A DNA stretch of 64,000 nt from Nitrosococcus wardiae (GCF_004421105.1 NZ_CP038033.1:1507659-1571658); one strand, 5' to 3'; shown: positions 36,064-45,891, counted from the first letter of the stretch. Notes: a model not told the origin generated them from the letters alone. A program made the numbers and translations.

Positions 36064-36870
36064 ATGTCTCTTGATTATATTACCAAGGCTGTTCAACAAG
36101 CCCAACAAGAAAGGAATATAGATTCACATAAAGCAAAAGTAACTGCTATTAAGCCGATAGAAGTTAACTACGATCAGATCCGAACAGAAACTGTTTCAGA
36201 GCAGCATCTTCATGAGCATCGAATTATTACTGGACTGTGCGATACCGAGCAAGTTAATAGCTATAAGATGCTGCGTACTACAGTTTTGCGGCGTCTGCAA
36301 AAAAATGGTTGGAATATTTTTGGTGTGACTAGTTCTATAGCTGGAGAAGGGAAAACGCGTACAGCGATTAATCTAAGTATTAGCTTGGCGATGGAGGGTA
36401 ATCACACAGTATTGCTTGTCGATGCTGATCTACAACGGCCGGCTATTCATAAATACTTTGGTTATGCACCAGAGAAGGGATTGAACGATTACTTGGTAGA
36501 TAATACCCCAGTCAAAGATACCCTCATCCATGTGGCAGTTGGAAATTTAGTTATTTTACCGGTGAGAAAGCCACTCCAAAATTCCTCAGGGTATTTACGT
36601 TCTCCAAAGATGGCAACTTTAGTAGAGGAAGCTAAAACCCGCTATTCTTCAAGAATTGTTGTGTTTGACTTACCACCATTACTTTCCACTGATGACGTTA
36701 TAGCTTTTTCTCCTCTTTTAGATTCAATTTTGCTGGTTATTGAGGATGGAGCTGTAACTCATGAAGAGCTTGCCCGCTCAGCTGAATTACTCAAAGATAC
36801 AAATCTACTTGGAACCGTACTTAATAAATCTAAGGAGAAAGTAATGGGATATGGACCCAGTTATTATTAA
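36064..36870 (+). CDS. Tyrosine autokinase (BY-kinase) of the EPS system
   Basis: 268 residues, cytoplasmic. SSIAGEGKTRTAINLSISLA is the Walker A region, VLLVDADLQRPAIHKYFG the Walker A-prime, and IVVFDLPPLLSTDDVIAF the Walker B, diagnostic for bacterial tyrosine kinases. The C-terminus ends YGPSYY, a short tyrosine cluster that could be autophosphorylated. Separate kinase and chain-length proteins are typical of Gram-positive Cap systems and exosortase EPS loci. 45 bp after the chain-length gene. Confidence 0.9.
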   Translation: MSLDYITKAVQQAQQERNIDSHKAKVTAIKPIEVNYDQIRTETVSEQHLHEHRIITGLCDTEQVNSYKMLRTTVLRRLQKNGWNIFGVTSSIAGEGKTRTAINLSISLAMEGNHTVLLVDADLQRPAIHKYFGYAPEKGLNDYLVDNTPVKDTLIHVAVGNLVILPVRKPLQNSSGYLRSPKMATLVEEAKTRYSSRIVVFDLPPLLSTDDVIAFSPLLDSILLVIEDGAVTHEELARSAELLKDTNLLGTVLNKSKEKVMGYGPSYY

Positions 36871-37019
36871 GTTATATTTGTGGCTATCTTAATTATGCTG
36901 AGCTAAGCACGCAACTCCGTGATACATAATGTGTTTTAAACTTCTTTAGATTTATTTGCATTACTTGTCGCCGTGTATACTTTTAAGCTCAAAGCTTTAA
37001 ACTAGAACGGGTAATTGTA

Positions 37020-37280
37020 GTGCTTGCTTGGAGAATACCACAAAGAAATAAGTGCACTTTAGAATGCAGAATATTAGATGAGACGCTGGTGTACTGTCTT
37101 AGGAGTGAAAGGTGTTTTTTACTTAATAAAACAGCTACTGAAATCTGGAATGCTTGTAATGGTCAGCGGAGTATTGCCGAAATCATCAGGTGCTTGGGGC
37201 AACCGGAAGATGACGTCATGCAGATGATCATAAGCCTATGGGATCAAGGCCTTCTAGAAGTAGATCAAGCTTTCCAATAA
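37020..37280 (+). CDS. PqqD-family small protein
   Basis: 86 residues with GTG start. The PqqD fold is recognisable: DETLVYCLRSERCFLLNKTA, EIWNACNGQRSIAEII and a winged-helix end DDVMQMIISLWDQGLLEV. PqqD proteins bind leader peptides for radical-SAM, lasso-peptide or related maturation enzymes; some exosortase EPS loci carry PqqD-like genes with HPr-kinase-like partners. Here no precursor peptide, radical SAM or kinase gene is adjacent, only a nucleotidyltransferase 52 bp downstream. Function in polysaccharide production is unproven. Confidence 0.75.
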   Translation: MLAWRIPQRNKCTLECRILDETLVYCLRSERCFLLNKTATEIWNACNGQRSIAEIIRCLGQPEDDVMQMIISLWDQGLLEVDQAFQ

Positions 37281-37331
37281 TGACTATATTATTAGTAAAA
37301 TACTACTCATTTAACCATACCTAAATTAAGC

Positions 37332-38435
37332 GTGCCAGACATCCATTCGCAATATCTCTGTCCTGAACTACAGGCTGTTCTTTGGTGCGCAAAAATAAAA
37401 TTTCAGAAGGCTTTCTCATACCGTCTCACCGACATTTTTTTACCAAGCCTAAATTGGGATAAGCTATTGTATTACGCTCAAGTTCATGCCTTAACACCAT
37501 TGGTGCATGAAGTGATAGCTAGTCAACCTCAGTCTGTAATCCCAATCAATATCTTGAAGGCTTTAGCAGAACGACGCAGGGCAATCGCTTACCATAATCT
37601 TCAATGTACTCACGATTTACTTCTTCTACATAAAGAATTCAAAAAACAAAGTATACGAGTTATCTCCTATAAAGGGCCACTATTGGCTATTAGTAGCTAC
37701 GGTAATCTTTCCCTTCGCGAATTTGGAGATCTTGATCTCCTTATAGATAAACGCGACATTAAAAAATCAGTGGATATTATTGCTGCTAAAGGTTATCGAA
37801 TTACAAGTCGATATAGTTGGGAAATCACGTTTACTAAAGAGGATAAAAAAGAATTAGATCTACATTATAGCTTATCACCTTGGACTTTTCCCGTTTCACT
37901 TTTCTTTGATTGTCTATGGGAGCATGCTCACCGAGTGCGAATAGCTGATGAAGACATTGTTACTTTTTGTCCTGAGCATAACCTCATGGTTTTATGTGTT
38001 CAAGTATCCAAGGATGCTTGGGAAGATCGCTTAACGTTAAACAAGCTATGCGATATTGCGGCCTTACTTAGTGTTTCCCATCAGCAATTTAATTGGTTCT
38101 ATGTTTTACATGAAGCTGCTTTATGTAGGCTCAGTCGGATACTTTATTTTGGGCTTGCTCTTACAAAAGCTTTTCTAGATATAAAACTTCCAGCTCTTAT
38201 TTTAAAAGAGTTGCGTCAGCAGAGCTGGATAGAAAAAGGTGTACTACAAACAGTATATCGTGTTGCCGCTCTAAAAATTGGAAAAAAAAGTGGTTTTTTT
38301 CATAGAATGCAGCTGCACTTTTTTCTACAAGAGAGTTTACTTGGAAAAGCTTCTCAAGTAGGTATGTTGTTAACAAGATTGAAATGGGAACAAAAAAAAA
38401 TCATTCATGAAAAAATCCCCTATTCAAAAAACTAA
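37332..38435 (+). CDS. Nucleotidyltransferase-family protein (NTP_transf_5 type)
   Basis: 367 residues, GTG start with weak ribosome-binding site. The core VISYKGPLLAISSYGNLSLR followed by EFGDLDLLIDKRDIKKSVDI is the nucleotidyltransferase G-(x)n-DxD motif, and ELDLHYSLSP gives the third acidic position. The C-terminal half is helical (WEDRLTLNKLCDIAALLSV). This family often travels with PqqD-like proteins in lasso-peptide or exosortase loci. It overlaps the next glycosyltransferase gene by 29 bp. Substrate unknown. Confidence 0.75.
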   Translation: MPDIHSQYLCPELQAVLWCAKIKFQKAFSYRLTDIFLPSLNWDKLLYYAQVHALTPLVHEVIASQPQSVIPINILKALAERRRAIAYHNLQCTHDLLLLHKEFKKQSIRVISYKGPLLAISSYGNLSLREFGDLDLLIDKRDIKKSVDIIAAKGYRITSRYSWEITFTKEDKKELDLHYSLSPWTFPVSLFFDCLWEHAHRVRIADEDIVTFCPEHNLMVLCVQVSKDAWEDRLTLNKLCDIAALLSVSHQQFNWFYVLHEAALCRLSRILYFGLALTKAFLDIKLPALILKELRQQSWIEKGVLQTVYRVAALKIGKKSGFFHRMQLHFFLQESLLGKASQVGMLLTRLKWEQKKIIHEKIPYSKN

Positions 38436-39624
38436 TCATGCAACTCCTTTAACTCAACATAAGCGAGTGCTTCTCGTTTCACCTCAACCATTCTATGAGA
38501 CAAGGGGAACGCCGATAGCTGTGCGCCATATTCTAGTTGCGCTCGGCCAGTTGGGTTATAAAGTAGATGTAATTACATATCCAATCGGAGAAGAAATTGA
38601 ACTTCCTTCTGTTAGGATTTTAAGAACTCCGAATCCATTTCGATTTCAATCTATACCAATTGGTTTCTCGTTTAAAAAATTATTTTTTGATGTAATGCTT
38701 ACTGTTTTATTCTATAAACAGTTTCGTAGCAATTATTATTTGTGTGTCCACGTATTGGAAGAACTGGCTTTTCCAGTTGCTCTACTTGCAAATCAAAAAA
38801 AAGTGTTTGTTATTTACGATATGGCATCTTCATTGCCTGAGCAATTGTCCCATTCATTTTTTTTTAGTAATAAACTTTGCCAAAAAATACTTAAATATTT
38901 AGAAAAACAGCTTTTTGCTTATGTAGATTACATAGCATGTAGTGCTGGTTTAGCTACTTATATAAAGCAATCATGTCCTAGCGCACGAACTACAGAATGG
39001 TTTTTTCCTATATCCTCAAAAACACCGGATCCAAAATATATAAAAGAAATGCGGCGCAAGTTACAGCTATCCGATGGCAACCGCGTGGTTATGTATATTG
39101 GATCATTTGCAAAGTATCAAGGTGTCAATAACCTTATCGAAGCCGCTCAGCGAGTTACATCAAAATTTCCTCAGCTTGTTGTCTTCCTGATTGGCATAAC
39201 CAAAGAAGAACAGTGGTCTTTTAGACAGTACACCAGAAAAGATCTAAGTCCACAGATCCGAGTTATTCCCAGATTGCCAAGGGAAGAGGTAAATTGTTTA
39301 TTAGCACTTGCTGATGTATTGGTTTCTCCTAGGCTTTATGGAAGCAATACACCCTTAAAAATTATGGAATACATGGCATCAGGTAAACCGATTGTGGCTA
39401 GTGATATTGCTGCTCACCGTACAATTTTAGATGATACGAGAGCTGTATTAGTTGAGCCCACTATAGAAGGGTTCACGTCTGGCATTACACGTGTATTATT
39501 GGATGATAATCTCGCAATTCGGATAGGAAGAGCCGCGCGTGTTTATGCAGCTGATGCGTTTAACTGGTGTCGTTTTATTAGGCATGTAGAAAAAATTTAT
39601 CAAGAGGCTTGTTTGTCTAGTTGA
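38407..39624 (+). CDS. Glycosyltransferase family 4
   Basis: 405 residues, GT-B fold. N-terminal LLVSPQPFYETRGTPIAVRH is typical of GT4 enzymes of EPS loci; the C-terminal domain shows VVMYIGSFAKYQGVNNLIEA, IRVIPRLPREEVNCLLALAD and the donor-binding GSNTPLKIMEYMASGKPIVA. Cytoplasmic or membrane-associated; adds a sugar to the lipid-linked repeat unit. Its start lies inside the upstream nucleotidyltransferase gene. Confidence 0.88.
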   Translation: MKKSPIQKTNHATPLTQHKRVLLVSPQPFYETRGTPIAVRHILVALGQLGYKVDVITYPIGEEIELPSVRILRTPNPFRFQSIPIGFSFKKLFFDVMLTVLFYKQFRSNYYLCVHVLEELAFPVALLANQKKVFVIYDMASSLPEQLSHSFFFSNKLCQKILKYLEKQLFAYVDYIACSAGLATYIKQSCPSARTTEWFFPISSKTPDPKYIKEMRRKLQLSDGNRVVMYIGSFAKYQGVNNLIEAAQRVTSKFPQLVVFLIGITKEEQWSFRQYTRKDLSPQIRVIPRLPREEVNCLLALADVLVSPRLYGSNTPLKIMEYMASGKPIVASDIAAHRTILDDTRAVLVEPTIEGFTSGITRVLLDDNLAIRIGRAARVYAADAFNWCRFIRHVEKIYQEACLSS

Positions 39625-39715
39625 TGTTTTTCTATAAATAACTCCCGTTTTTATTGCCGGCCTATTTTGGCTACGTTTGCTTTTTATTATATTAGATACA
39701 ACATGAGGTTACATC

Positions 39716-41149
39716 ATGTGGAGTACATTGGAAGATGCCAGGATAAGGCACTTTGATTGGATAGCTCTTCTAGCCCTAACATTTTTTGCATTGGTTACTA
39801 GAAGCTATGGTCTATCAGAGTGGCCTCTCGTCCATGATGAGTATTCTACGGTGCACGCAGCAAATGAGCGGTATACTTCATTAATCAACCCAGCCTATTA
39901 TACCTTGGTGGTAGGTAGCTTTAATCTATTTGGTATTAGCGAGTGGTCGGCCCGCTTACCTGCTATGTTGCTTGGGGTGTTGAGTGTTCCTATTTTCTAT
40001 CTAACCTGGCGGAATGTACTTGGCCGTAATGTGGCCCTGATCGGGGCATTGTTCATCATTTTTAGCAGTTGGCATTTGTGGTACTCACAATTTAGCCGTT
40101 TCTATACAGGCGTCTTTTTATTTGGCTCCCTCTCTTATTATTTTTACTATCAGGCGATACGATCAGATAGTCTACGATATCTAGTATGGGCAATACTAGC
40201 TAATATAGCCGCTATTTTATTTCATCTGACCTCGGTTATGGTGCCTGCCTCATGTGCGCTCTTCTCTCTTATTATTCTGTTTTCCAGAAAGGGAATAAAG
40301 GCTGGCTATTCAAGACGAATTGCGGCCACTCATATAGCAATTTGTTCGCTAGCCGGATTGATTTCGTTGTCATTTCTATGGCAGATTGCAGTAAGGCGTA
40401 TGGAACATGCAGGTGGTGTAACCTGGGGTGATGGAGCAGGAGAAATGATCCTGAACATTACGAGGCATATACAGCTACCCATTGCTGTCAGTGCATTCTT
40501 TGGTATGCTTCTCCTATTGCGAAAGGACATATTTAAAGGGCTATTTTTTATGATAGGCATTGGCATGCCTATCATCTTTGTGGTTGTCTGCGCAATTTTC
40601 TTGAACTCTCGATCTGTTTATATGTTTTATGCTTTTCCTCTATTGTTAATACTTGCTGCCTACTTGTGTGAGCAAGCAATGCAAGCTCTATCAAATTACG
40701 GAGTAGCGTCTTATGCATTTGCCATTCTGCTAATTATTCTTTTACTCCCTGAAACAATTTCTCACTATACAGGTAGAAAAAGCCTCGATATCCGGGAGGC
40801 AGTTGAATTTGTGGAGAAAGCCTATCGCCCTAATGACATAGTCTTGGCTTTTCCCTGGGAATTTACACATTATGCGGGAGGCAAATTTTATATGGTGCCT
40901 AGGCCTGGCAGCCCGCGTGTTAGCAAAGTAGCATGGAAAGAAGAGCTTCAACTATATACAGATAAGGCAGAGCGTATGTGGATTATTCTGGAAAGCTTTC
41001 GTGCTCCCTATGCTAAAGAACTTGAATCCTGGCTAATGCATAATGCTTTATTAGTATGGCGTAAATATGAACAAAGAATTGACTATGCAGTTAGAGGATA
41101 TGAAATATATTTGGTGAACTCCTCGAAAAAGATCTCTTCCATACCCTAA
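39716..41149 (+). CDS. Membrane glycosyltransferase family 39 (ArnT/PMT-like)
   Basis: 477 residues with about ten membrane spans. The first periplasmic loop carries PLVHDEYSTVHAANERY, with the D-E pair that is catalytic in ArnT/PMT-like GT-C enzymes. WRNVLGRNVALIGALFIIFS and HLWYSQFSRFYTGVFLFG are typical later motifs. A soluble C-terminal domain follows from about residue 360. It would transfer a sugar from a polyprenyl-phosphate donor in the periplasm, consistent with the GT2 enzymes encoded next (dolichol-phosphate-sugar-synthase-like). Confidence 0.85.
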   Translation: MWSTLEDARIRHFDWIALLALTFFALVTRSYGLSEWPLVHDEYSTVHAANERYTSLINPAYYTLVVGSFNLFGISEWSARLPAMLLGVLSVPIFYLTWRNVLGRNVALIGALFIIFSSWHLWYSQFSRFYTGVFLFGSLSYYFYYQAIRSDSLRYLVWAILANIAAILFHLTSVMVPASCALFSLIILFSRKGIKAGYSRRIAATHIAICSLAGLISLSFLWQIAVRRMEHAGGVTWGDGAGEMILNITRHIQLPIAVSAFFGMLLLLRKDIFKGLFFMIGIGMPIIFVVVCAIFLNSRSVYMFYAFPLLLILAAYLCEQAMQALSNYGVASYAFAILLIILLLPETISHYTGRKSLDIREAVEFVEKAYRPNDIVLAFPWEFTHYAGGKFYMVPRPGSPRVSKVAWKEELQLYTDKAERMWIILESFRAPYAKELESWLMHNALLVWRKYEQRIDYAVRGYEIYLVNSSKKISSIP

Positions 41150-41247
41150 AAGCTAAAAACTAGCTACTGGCATACTTTTGAAACATGTGAATTGAGACTG
41201 AATAGAGGTTTTTTCTTATAAGAGCTTTTCTGTTGGAGAGCTACCCT

Positions 41248-42207
41248 ATGGATCTTTCTATTATAGTGCCACTCTATAACGAAGAGGATAGCGTAATACC
41301 TCTATATGAAGCACTTGTTCACACTTTAAACCCTCTTAATTTAAATTATGAAATATTATTCATTGACGATGGTAGCCGTGATAAAACTTACTCTTTAGCA
41401 AAAGATCTCGCAAAAAAGGATCGGCGTTTGAGAGTAATTAAATTCCGCCGGAATTATGGTCAGACACCTGCCATGGTTGCGGGGATTGAGCATGCCAAGG
41501 GTACAATACTGATTACTATGGATGGTGATTTACAAAATGATCCAGAAGATATTCCCAAATTTATAGAAAAGATCCGGGAAGGGTATGACATTGTTGTAGG
41601 TTGGCGCTACAAAAGACAAGACAAATTGTTAACAAGGAAAATACCTTCCAAGATTGCGAATTGGCTTATAGGAAAGATTACAGGAGTTCCCATTAAAGAT
41701 AACGGTTGTTCACTTAAAGCTTATCGAGAAAATATAATAAAAAAAATTCCTCTTTATTCGGAAATGCATCGGTTTATACCAGCTATGACCTCATTAGCTG
41801 GAACAAACATTGCCGAAATTAAAGTAAATCACTATGCGCGACAATATGGAATTTCTAAATATGGACTGTCACGAATATATAAAGTATTAATCGATTTAAT
41901 TACTATTAAAACAATAATTTCTTTTTTTCCTCGCCCATTAGTGCCTTTTGCCTTAATAGCTGCAGTTGCAGCATTGGTTAGCTTCTTTTCTTTTATTTCA
42001 GGAATATTTTATATCTTACAATCTGGTCAAGAGAGCATTGTTTTCTGGGGCTTGACTATTTTGTATGGCAGCCTTGCTATTGTGCTTTTGTTTTGGGGTG
42101 TTCTTGCGGAGTTAGTATATAGAACAGGTAACCTAAAAATAGAAAATTTTGCTAGTTTAAAGATCGATAATGAAATATCACGAAATAATGAGGTGGAGAA
42201 AAGATAG
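41248..42207 (+). CDS. Glycosyltransferase family 2 (polyprenyl-phosphate sugar synthase-like)
   Basis: 319 residues from ATG 41248, with TTGGAGAG just upstream. GT-A domain: SIIVPLYNEEDSVIPLYEAL, LFIDDGSRDKTYSLA, MDGDLQNDPEDIPKF (DxD) and GCSLKAYREN. Two C-terminal membrane helices (LIAAVAALVSFFSFISGIFY; WGLTILYGSLAIVLLFWGVL). This architecture matches GtrB/ArnC/DPM1-like enzymes that charge polyprenyl phosphate with a sugar. A natural donor source for the GT39 enzyme encoded upstream. One-base overlap with the next gene. Confidence 0.9.
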   Translation: MDLSIIVPLYNEEDSVIPLYEALVHTLNPLNLNYEILFIDDGSRDKTYSLAKDLAKKDRRLRVIKFRRNYGQTPAMVAGIEHAKGTILITMDGDLQNDPEDIPKFIEKIREGYDIVVGWRYKRQDKLLTRKIPSKIANWLIGKITGVPIKDNGCSLKAYRENIIKKIPLYSEMHRFIPAMTSLAGTNIAEIKVNHYARQYGISKYGLSRIYKVLIDLITIKTIISFFPRPLVPFALIAAVAALVSFFSFISGIFYILQSGQESIVFWGLTILYGSLAIVLLFWGVLAELVYRTGNLKIENFASLKIDNEISRNNEVEKR

Positions 42208-43145
42208 TGAGTAGTCGTATTGAGTTATCGGTAATAATTCCTGTAATAGAACGGTATGATAATATTGAAGAAATCTACCACGACTACAAACAAAATATAA
42301 AGTCTACTAATATGGCCTTTGAGATTATTTATATAGTAGATAGCCATTTTGATGAAGTATTAGAAAATTTGAAAAAGCTAAATAAAAAAGGCGAGAAAAT
42401 TAAAATAATTAAGCTTGCTAAAACATTTAGTGAAACTACTGCTTTAAATATCGGATTTGATAATTCCTCGGGAGATATAATCCTGACTTTACCTGCATAC
42501 CAACAAGTTCAGGCTAATGAGATACCTCGTTTAATAAAGGCGCTAGATAGCCATGACATGGTGGTAGGAAGAAGGTGGCCACGGAAAGATTCTGGGTTTA
42601 ATCGCCTTCGCTCTAAGATATTCAATCTGCTTTTAAAGAGAGTGTCTGATTTGCAGCTTCATGATGCGGGATGTAATGTCAGAGCTTTTAAGAGAGATAT
42701 CATTAATGAAGTCAATGTATATGGGGATTTATATCGTTTTTTTCCTATCATAGCCGATAGATATGGATTCAAGGTAGTAGAATTAAATGTAGCACAGTCA
42801 GATAGGGACATCTCCCGACGAACTTATCCCACTAGCGCGTATCTACGCACGTTGCTAGATATACTTACTATTTTATTTTTAATTAAATTTACAAAAAAAC
42901 CTCTACGGTTTTTTGGTCTTTTAGGAATTGGGTTATTTTTTATAGGATCAATTGCTACCCTTTATATTGTTGGAGAGCGCATTTTTCTAGGAGTGGGTCT
43001 TGCGAATCGTCCAGCATTACTACTTTCTTCTTTGTTAATTGTTTTTAGTATACAGGTAATGGCAATTGGGCTTATTGGAGAAATTATAATTTTTACCCAT
43101 GCTAAAGAACTTAAAGAATATACAGTTTATGAAATTATTAATTAA
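42207..43145 (+). CDS. Glycosyltransferase family 2, degenerate GtrB-like paralogue
   Basis: 312 residues with GTG start overlapping the previous stop. Same layout as the preceding gene (GT-A domain, two C-terminal helices), but several GT2 motifs are weakened: LSVIIPVIERYDNIEEIY lacks the usual YNE, and the DxD position reads TLPAYQQVQANEIP. GCNVRAFKRDI matches GCSLKAY of its neighbour. It may be a non-catalytic or altered partner forming a heteromer with the upstream enzyme. Expression is probably coupled. Confidence 0.78.
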   Translation: MSSRIELSVIIPVIERYDNIEEIYHDYKQNIKSTNMAFEIIYIVDSHFDEVLENLKKLNKKGEKIKIIKLAKTFSETTALNIGFDNSSGDIILTLPAYQQVQANEIPRLIKALDSHDMVVGRRWPRKDSGFNRLRSKIFNLLLKRVSDLQLHDAGCNVRAFKRDIINEVNVYGDLYRFFPIIADRYGFKVVELNVAQSDRDISRRTYPTSAYLRTLLDILTILFLIKFTKKPLRFFGLLGIGLFFIGSIATLYIVGERIFLGVGLANRPALLLSSLLIVFSIQVMAIGLIGEIIIFTHAKELKEYTVYEIIN

Positions 43146-43357
43146 CAGTAGTCCCGCAAAGCGAACGGTAAAATTTGTATTTTGATAAGTTATCCTTTAT
43201 GGAATTCGATTGGAAGAAGGATAAAAAGCAGGAACTCTGAGGTCACCATCCTAATTTTTATGTAATATGTAAGGTGAGGTATTCTCCTTTCCCACAAATA
43301 ATATCTTGTCAGTGCCAAGGGTATTTTTCCATCACTACTGTAAGAGACTTGAAATAA

Positions 43358-44242
43358 ATGTTACCAAATTTTTTTGTTGTTGGAGCACAAAAATCAGGCA
43401 CTACATCTCTGCATCATTACCTTCATGAACATCCAGAAATTTACTTGCCATTCCAAAAAGAGAGTAAATTTTTTGTGCATGAAAGGCTTTTTAATAAAGG
43501 GGTTGGTTACTATGAAAAAGAATATTTCTCTGATTGGAATCAGGAGCTAGCTGTAGGAGAAATCGATCCAGAGTATATGTATATTGAACAAGCTCTGGAG
43601 CGCATAATAGAACATTTTGACCCTAGTAATTTGAAATTTATTTTTATATTTCGAAATCCTGTTGAACGAGCATTTTCTCACTATTTAATGACTTATAGGC
43701 GTGGATTGGAGCCGCTCACGTTTGAAGAAGCTATATCGGTAGAGGCAAGTCGCATTTCCCAAGGAATTATGCCTAACATACATTATAGTTATATAAGCCG
43801 CGGATTCTATTTACGCCAGGTTGAAAAATTCCTTATGCATATTGATAAATCACAAATGCTATTTTTATTGACTGAAGATCTCAGAGAAAGTACTTTAGAC
43901 TGTTTAAAAACAACTTTTAATTTTCTGGGAGTTTCTCAGAATTTTTTACCTCAAAATATAAATGAAGAATTCCATAAAGCGACAATACCACGTAGTATGA
44001 CTTTACTGCATCGCATACAAGGAAACGGCCTTGAAAAAAAAATTATACGATTATGTATTCCTAAAAAATTACGCCATAAACTACGTAAAAAGTTGCTTGA
44101 GGTTAACCAAACGAACCAACATAAAATGAGCTTGAGTAATCAGATGTATCAGCAGATTTCTGAGATATTTTTAGAAGAGAACAACCAGCTTTCAAGGTTT
44201 ATAAATCGTGATTTAAGCCACTGGAACCATAATAATGGATAG
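43358..44242 (+). CDS. PAPS-dependent sulfotransferase
   Basis: 294 residues. The 5'-phosphosulfate-binding loop VVGAQKSGTTSLHHYLHEHP lies at the N-terminus and the 3'-phosphate site FIFRNPVERAFSHYLM at about residue 92, as in heparan N-sulfotransferase-type enzymes. Transfers sulfate from PAPS to a sugar hydroxyl or amine. In this context it would sulfate the EPS or its lipid-linked unit. Preceded by a 212-bp gap with no gene. Confidence 0.9.
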   Translation: MLPNFFVVGAQKSGTTSLHHYLHEHPEIYLPFQKESKFFVHERLFNKGVGYYEKEYFSDWNQELAVGEIDPEYMYIEQALERIIEHFDPSNLKFIFIFRNPVERAFSHYLMTYRRGLEPLTFEEAISVEASRISQGIMPNIHYSYISRGFYLRQVEKFLMHIDKSQMLFLLTEDLRESTLDCLKTTFNFLGVSQNFLPQNINEEFHKATIPRSMTLLHRIQGNGLEKKIIRLCIPKKLRHKLRKKLLEVNQTNQHKMSLSNQMYQQISEIFLEENNQLSRFINRDLSHWNHNNG

Positions 44243-44254
44243 AAAAGAAAACGG

Positions 44255-45838
44255 ATGAACGCCGAGAATAGCTTCAAAAGAGTAGTACGAGGGGGTGTGC
44301 TGTTTTCAACAGGTACTTTCCTTGCTAAATTATTACACTTTGCTACTGGTATTATTATTATCCGTTTTCTATCACCAGGGGAATATGGATTAATATCTCT
44401 TGGGTTTACATCAGTAGCATTTTTAGTACTTTTTTCTGTCCTTGGACTTGGCACGGGTATACCTCAATTTATTGCCAGACATTATGGAAAAGAGAGTAAC
44501 GAGTTGGTAGGTGCAGTGGCAGGCACATCTCTTTTTATTTCTCTTTGGATAAGCCTTTCATGTGCAATATTTTTATATTTTTGTGCACCATATTTGGCAG
44601 TTTATTTTCAAAAACCGGGATTAAAGCAAGTATTAGAAATATTTTCTTTAATGATTCCAGCCACCGTTTTAATAGAGATTTTTACAGCTATATTTCGTGG
44701 GATAGAAAACACAAAAGCAAAAGTTTTATTTGCAGATATTGGTGCTAATTTAGTCCGAATTCTATTTCTGCTTCCAATAATTTTTTTAAGCCTAGAATTT
44801 AAATGGATTTTGTGGGCTTATGTTGGATCTATATGGGTTGTTTTAAGCCTATATTTTTTATATACGAGTCGGAATTTTATCAGCCGATTTCGTCTTGTAG
44901 TGAACGGAGCACTTTCCCTACAACTATTATCTTTCTCCATGCCACTGTTGGGTACTAGTCTCATGTCAAACTTGATGGGATGGGGAGGGACATTAACTCT
45001 GGGGTATTTGGCTTCTGCAGAAGAAGTAGCATTTTTTAATGCGCCATTACGTTTGGTTAGCATAATTCCTATTCCTTTAATGGCATTAACCTTCTTGTAT
45101 CTTCCGATAGCTACCAAGCTAGTTGAAGGCAAGTCTCTTGGAGATCGTAATACTATAGAATCGTTGTATATAGCTATAACTAAATGGGCTTTTATTCTTA
45201 CTTTGCCATTATTGTTATATTTCTTGGCTGATGCGGAATTCATTGTAGGATACCTTTTTGGTGAGGATTATCATGATACAGCAAATGTGTTACGAGTATT
45301 GGCTATTGGATTTGCTATTCCTAATTTTCTTGGTCCTAATGGTATGACGTTAATTAGCTATGGAAATACCCGTATCGTATTTACTGCAACATTTCTAGGT
45401 GCAGTATCTACTATTGCCCTTTGCTTGGGATTAGCACCATACTATGGGGCTTTAGGGGCCGCGTTAGGAATTGCTATTTCTCGTTTTATTACAAGTATAT
45501 TTATTTCGTTCCCTTTATATAAGTTATTTGGTGTTCACCCTTTTAGGGCGGAGTATATAAAACCGGTGGTTTTCACTGCTTTTGCTGCCATATTGGTTGT
45601 TACAATTTTAAAATCATCTTATGTAATGATGAATGGATTTTTACACTTATTATTGTTTCTTTTAATAATATTTTTGACATTACTATCCCCCATAGTTACT
45701 AGAAGCATGAATTCAACTGATTTGGAAATTCTCCGGGCAGTTGAAAATCGTTTGTGGGGCAGGACTCATGTCGTAGACCGCATAAGTATTTTGTCCTACA
45801 AAAAAAGTGCATCAATTTTAAAATCATCTCCCCACTAG
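44255..45838 (+). CDS. Oligosaccharide flippase (Wzx-like)
   Basis: 527 residues with 12-14 hydrophobic segments. Starts VVRGGVLFSTGTFLAKLLHF, followed by GIIIIRFLSPGEYGLISLGF, the conserved N-terminal signature of the polysaccharide-biosynthesis/MATE-like flippase family; ALGAALGIAISRFITSIF matches later spans. Moves lipid-linked repeat units across the inner membrane. 12 bp after the sulfotransferase gene. Confidence 0.9.
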   Translation: MNAENSFKRVVRGGVLFSTGTFLAKLLHFATGIIIIRFLSPGEYGLISLGFTSVAFLVLFSVLGLGTGIPQFIARHYGKESNELVGAVAGTSLFISLWISLSCAIFLYFCAPYLAVYFQKPGLKQVLEIFSLMIPATVLIEIFTAIFRGIENTKAKVLFADIGANLVRILFLLPIIFLSLEFKWILWAYVGSIWVVLSLYFLYTSRNFISRFRLVVNGALSLQLLSFSMPLLGTSLMSNLMGWGGTLTLGYLASAEEVAFFNAPLRLVSIIPIPLMALTFLYLPIATKLVEGKSLGDRNTIESLYIAITKWAFILTLPLLLYFLADAEFIVGYLFGEDYHDTANVLRVLAIGFAIPNFLGPNGMTLISYGNTRIVFTATFLGAVSTIALCLGLAPYYGALGAALGIAISRFITSIFISFPLYKLFGVHPFRAEYIKPVVFTAFAAILVVTILKSSYVMMNGFLHLLLFLLIIFLTLLSPIVTRSMNSTDLEILRAVENRLWGRTHVVDRISILSYKKSASILKSSPH

Positions 45839-45891
45839 TCGAGGTTGATAAAGTTTAATTTTTTTGAAATATTAAAAATAGGCGGTGTGCA

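Noticed and set aside
36871-37019. Possible RiPP precursor peptide next to the PqqD-like gene
   Set aside because: Only frames of 5-8 codons occur in the gap, without ribosome-binding sites or leader-like residues.
43143-43165. CAGTAGTCCCGCAAAG as another IS end
   Set aside because: Shares only GTCCC and CAAAG with the IS4-type end at 58020 and has no partner; too weak to call.
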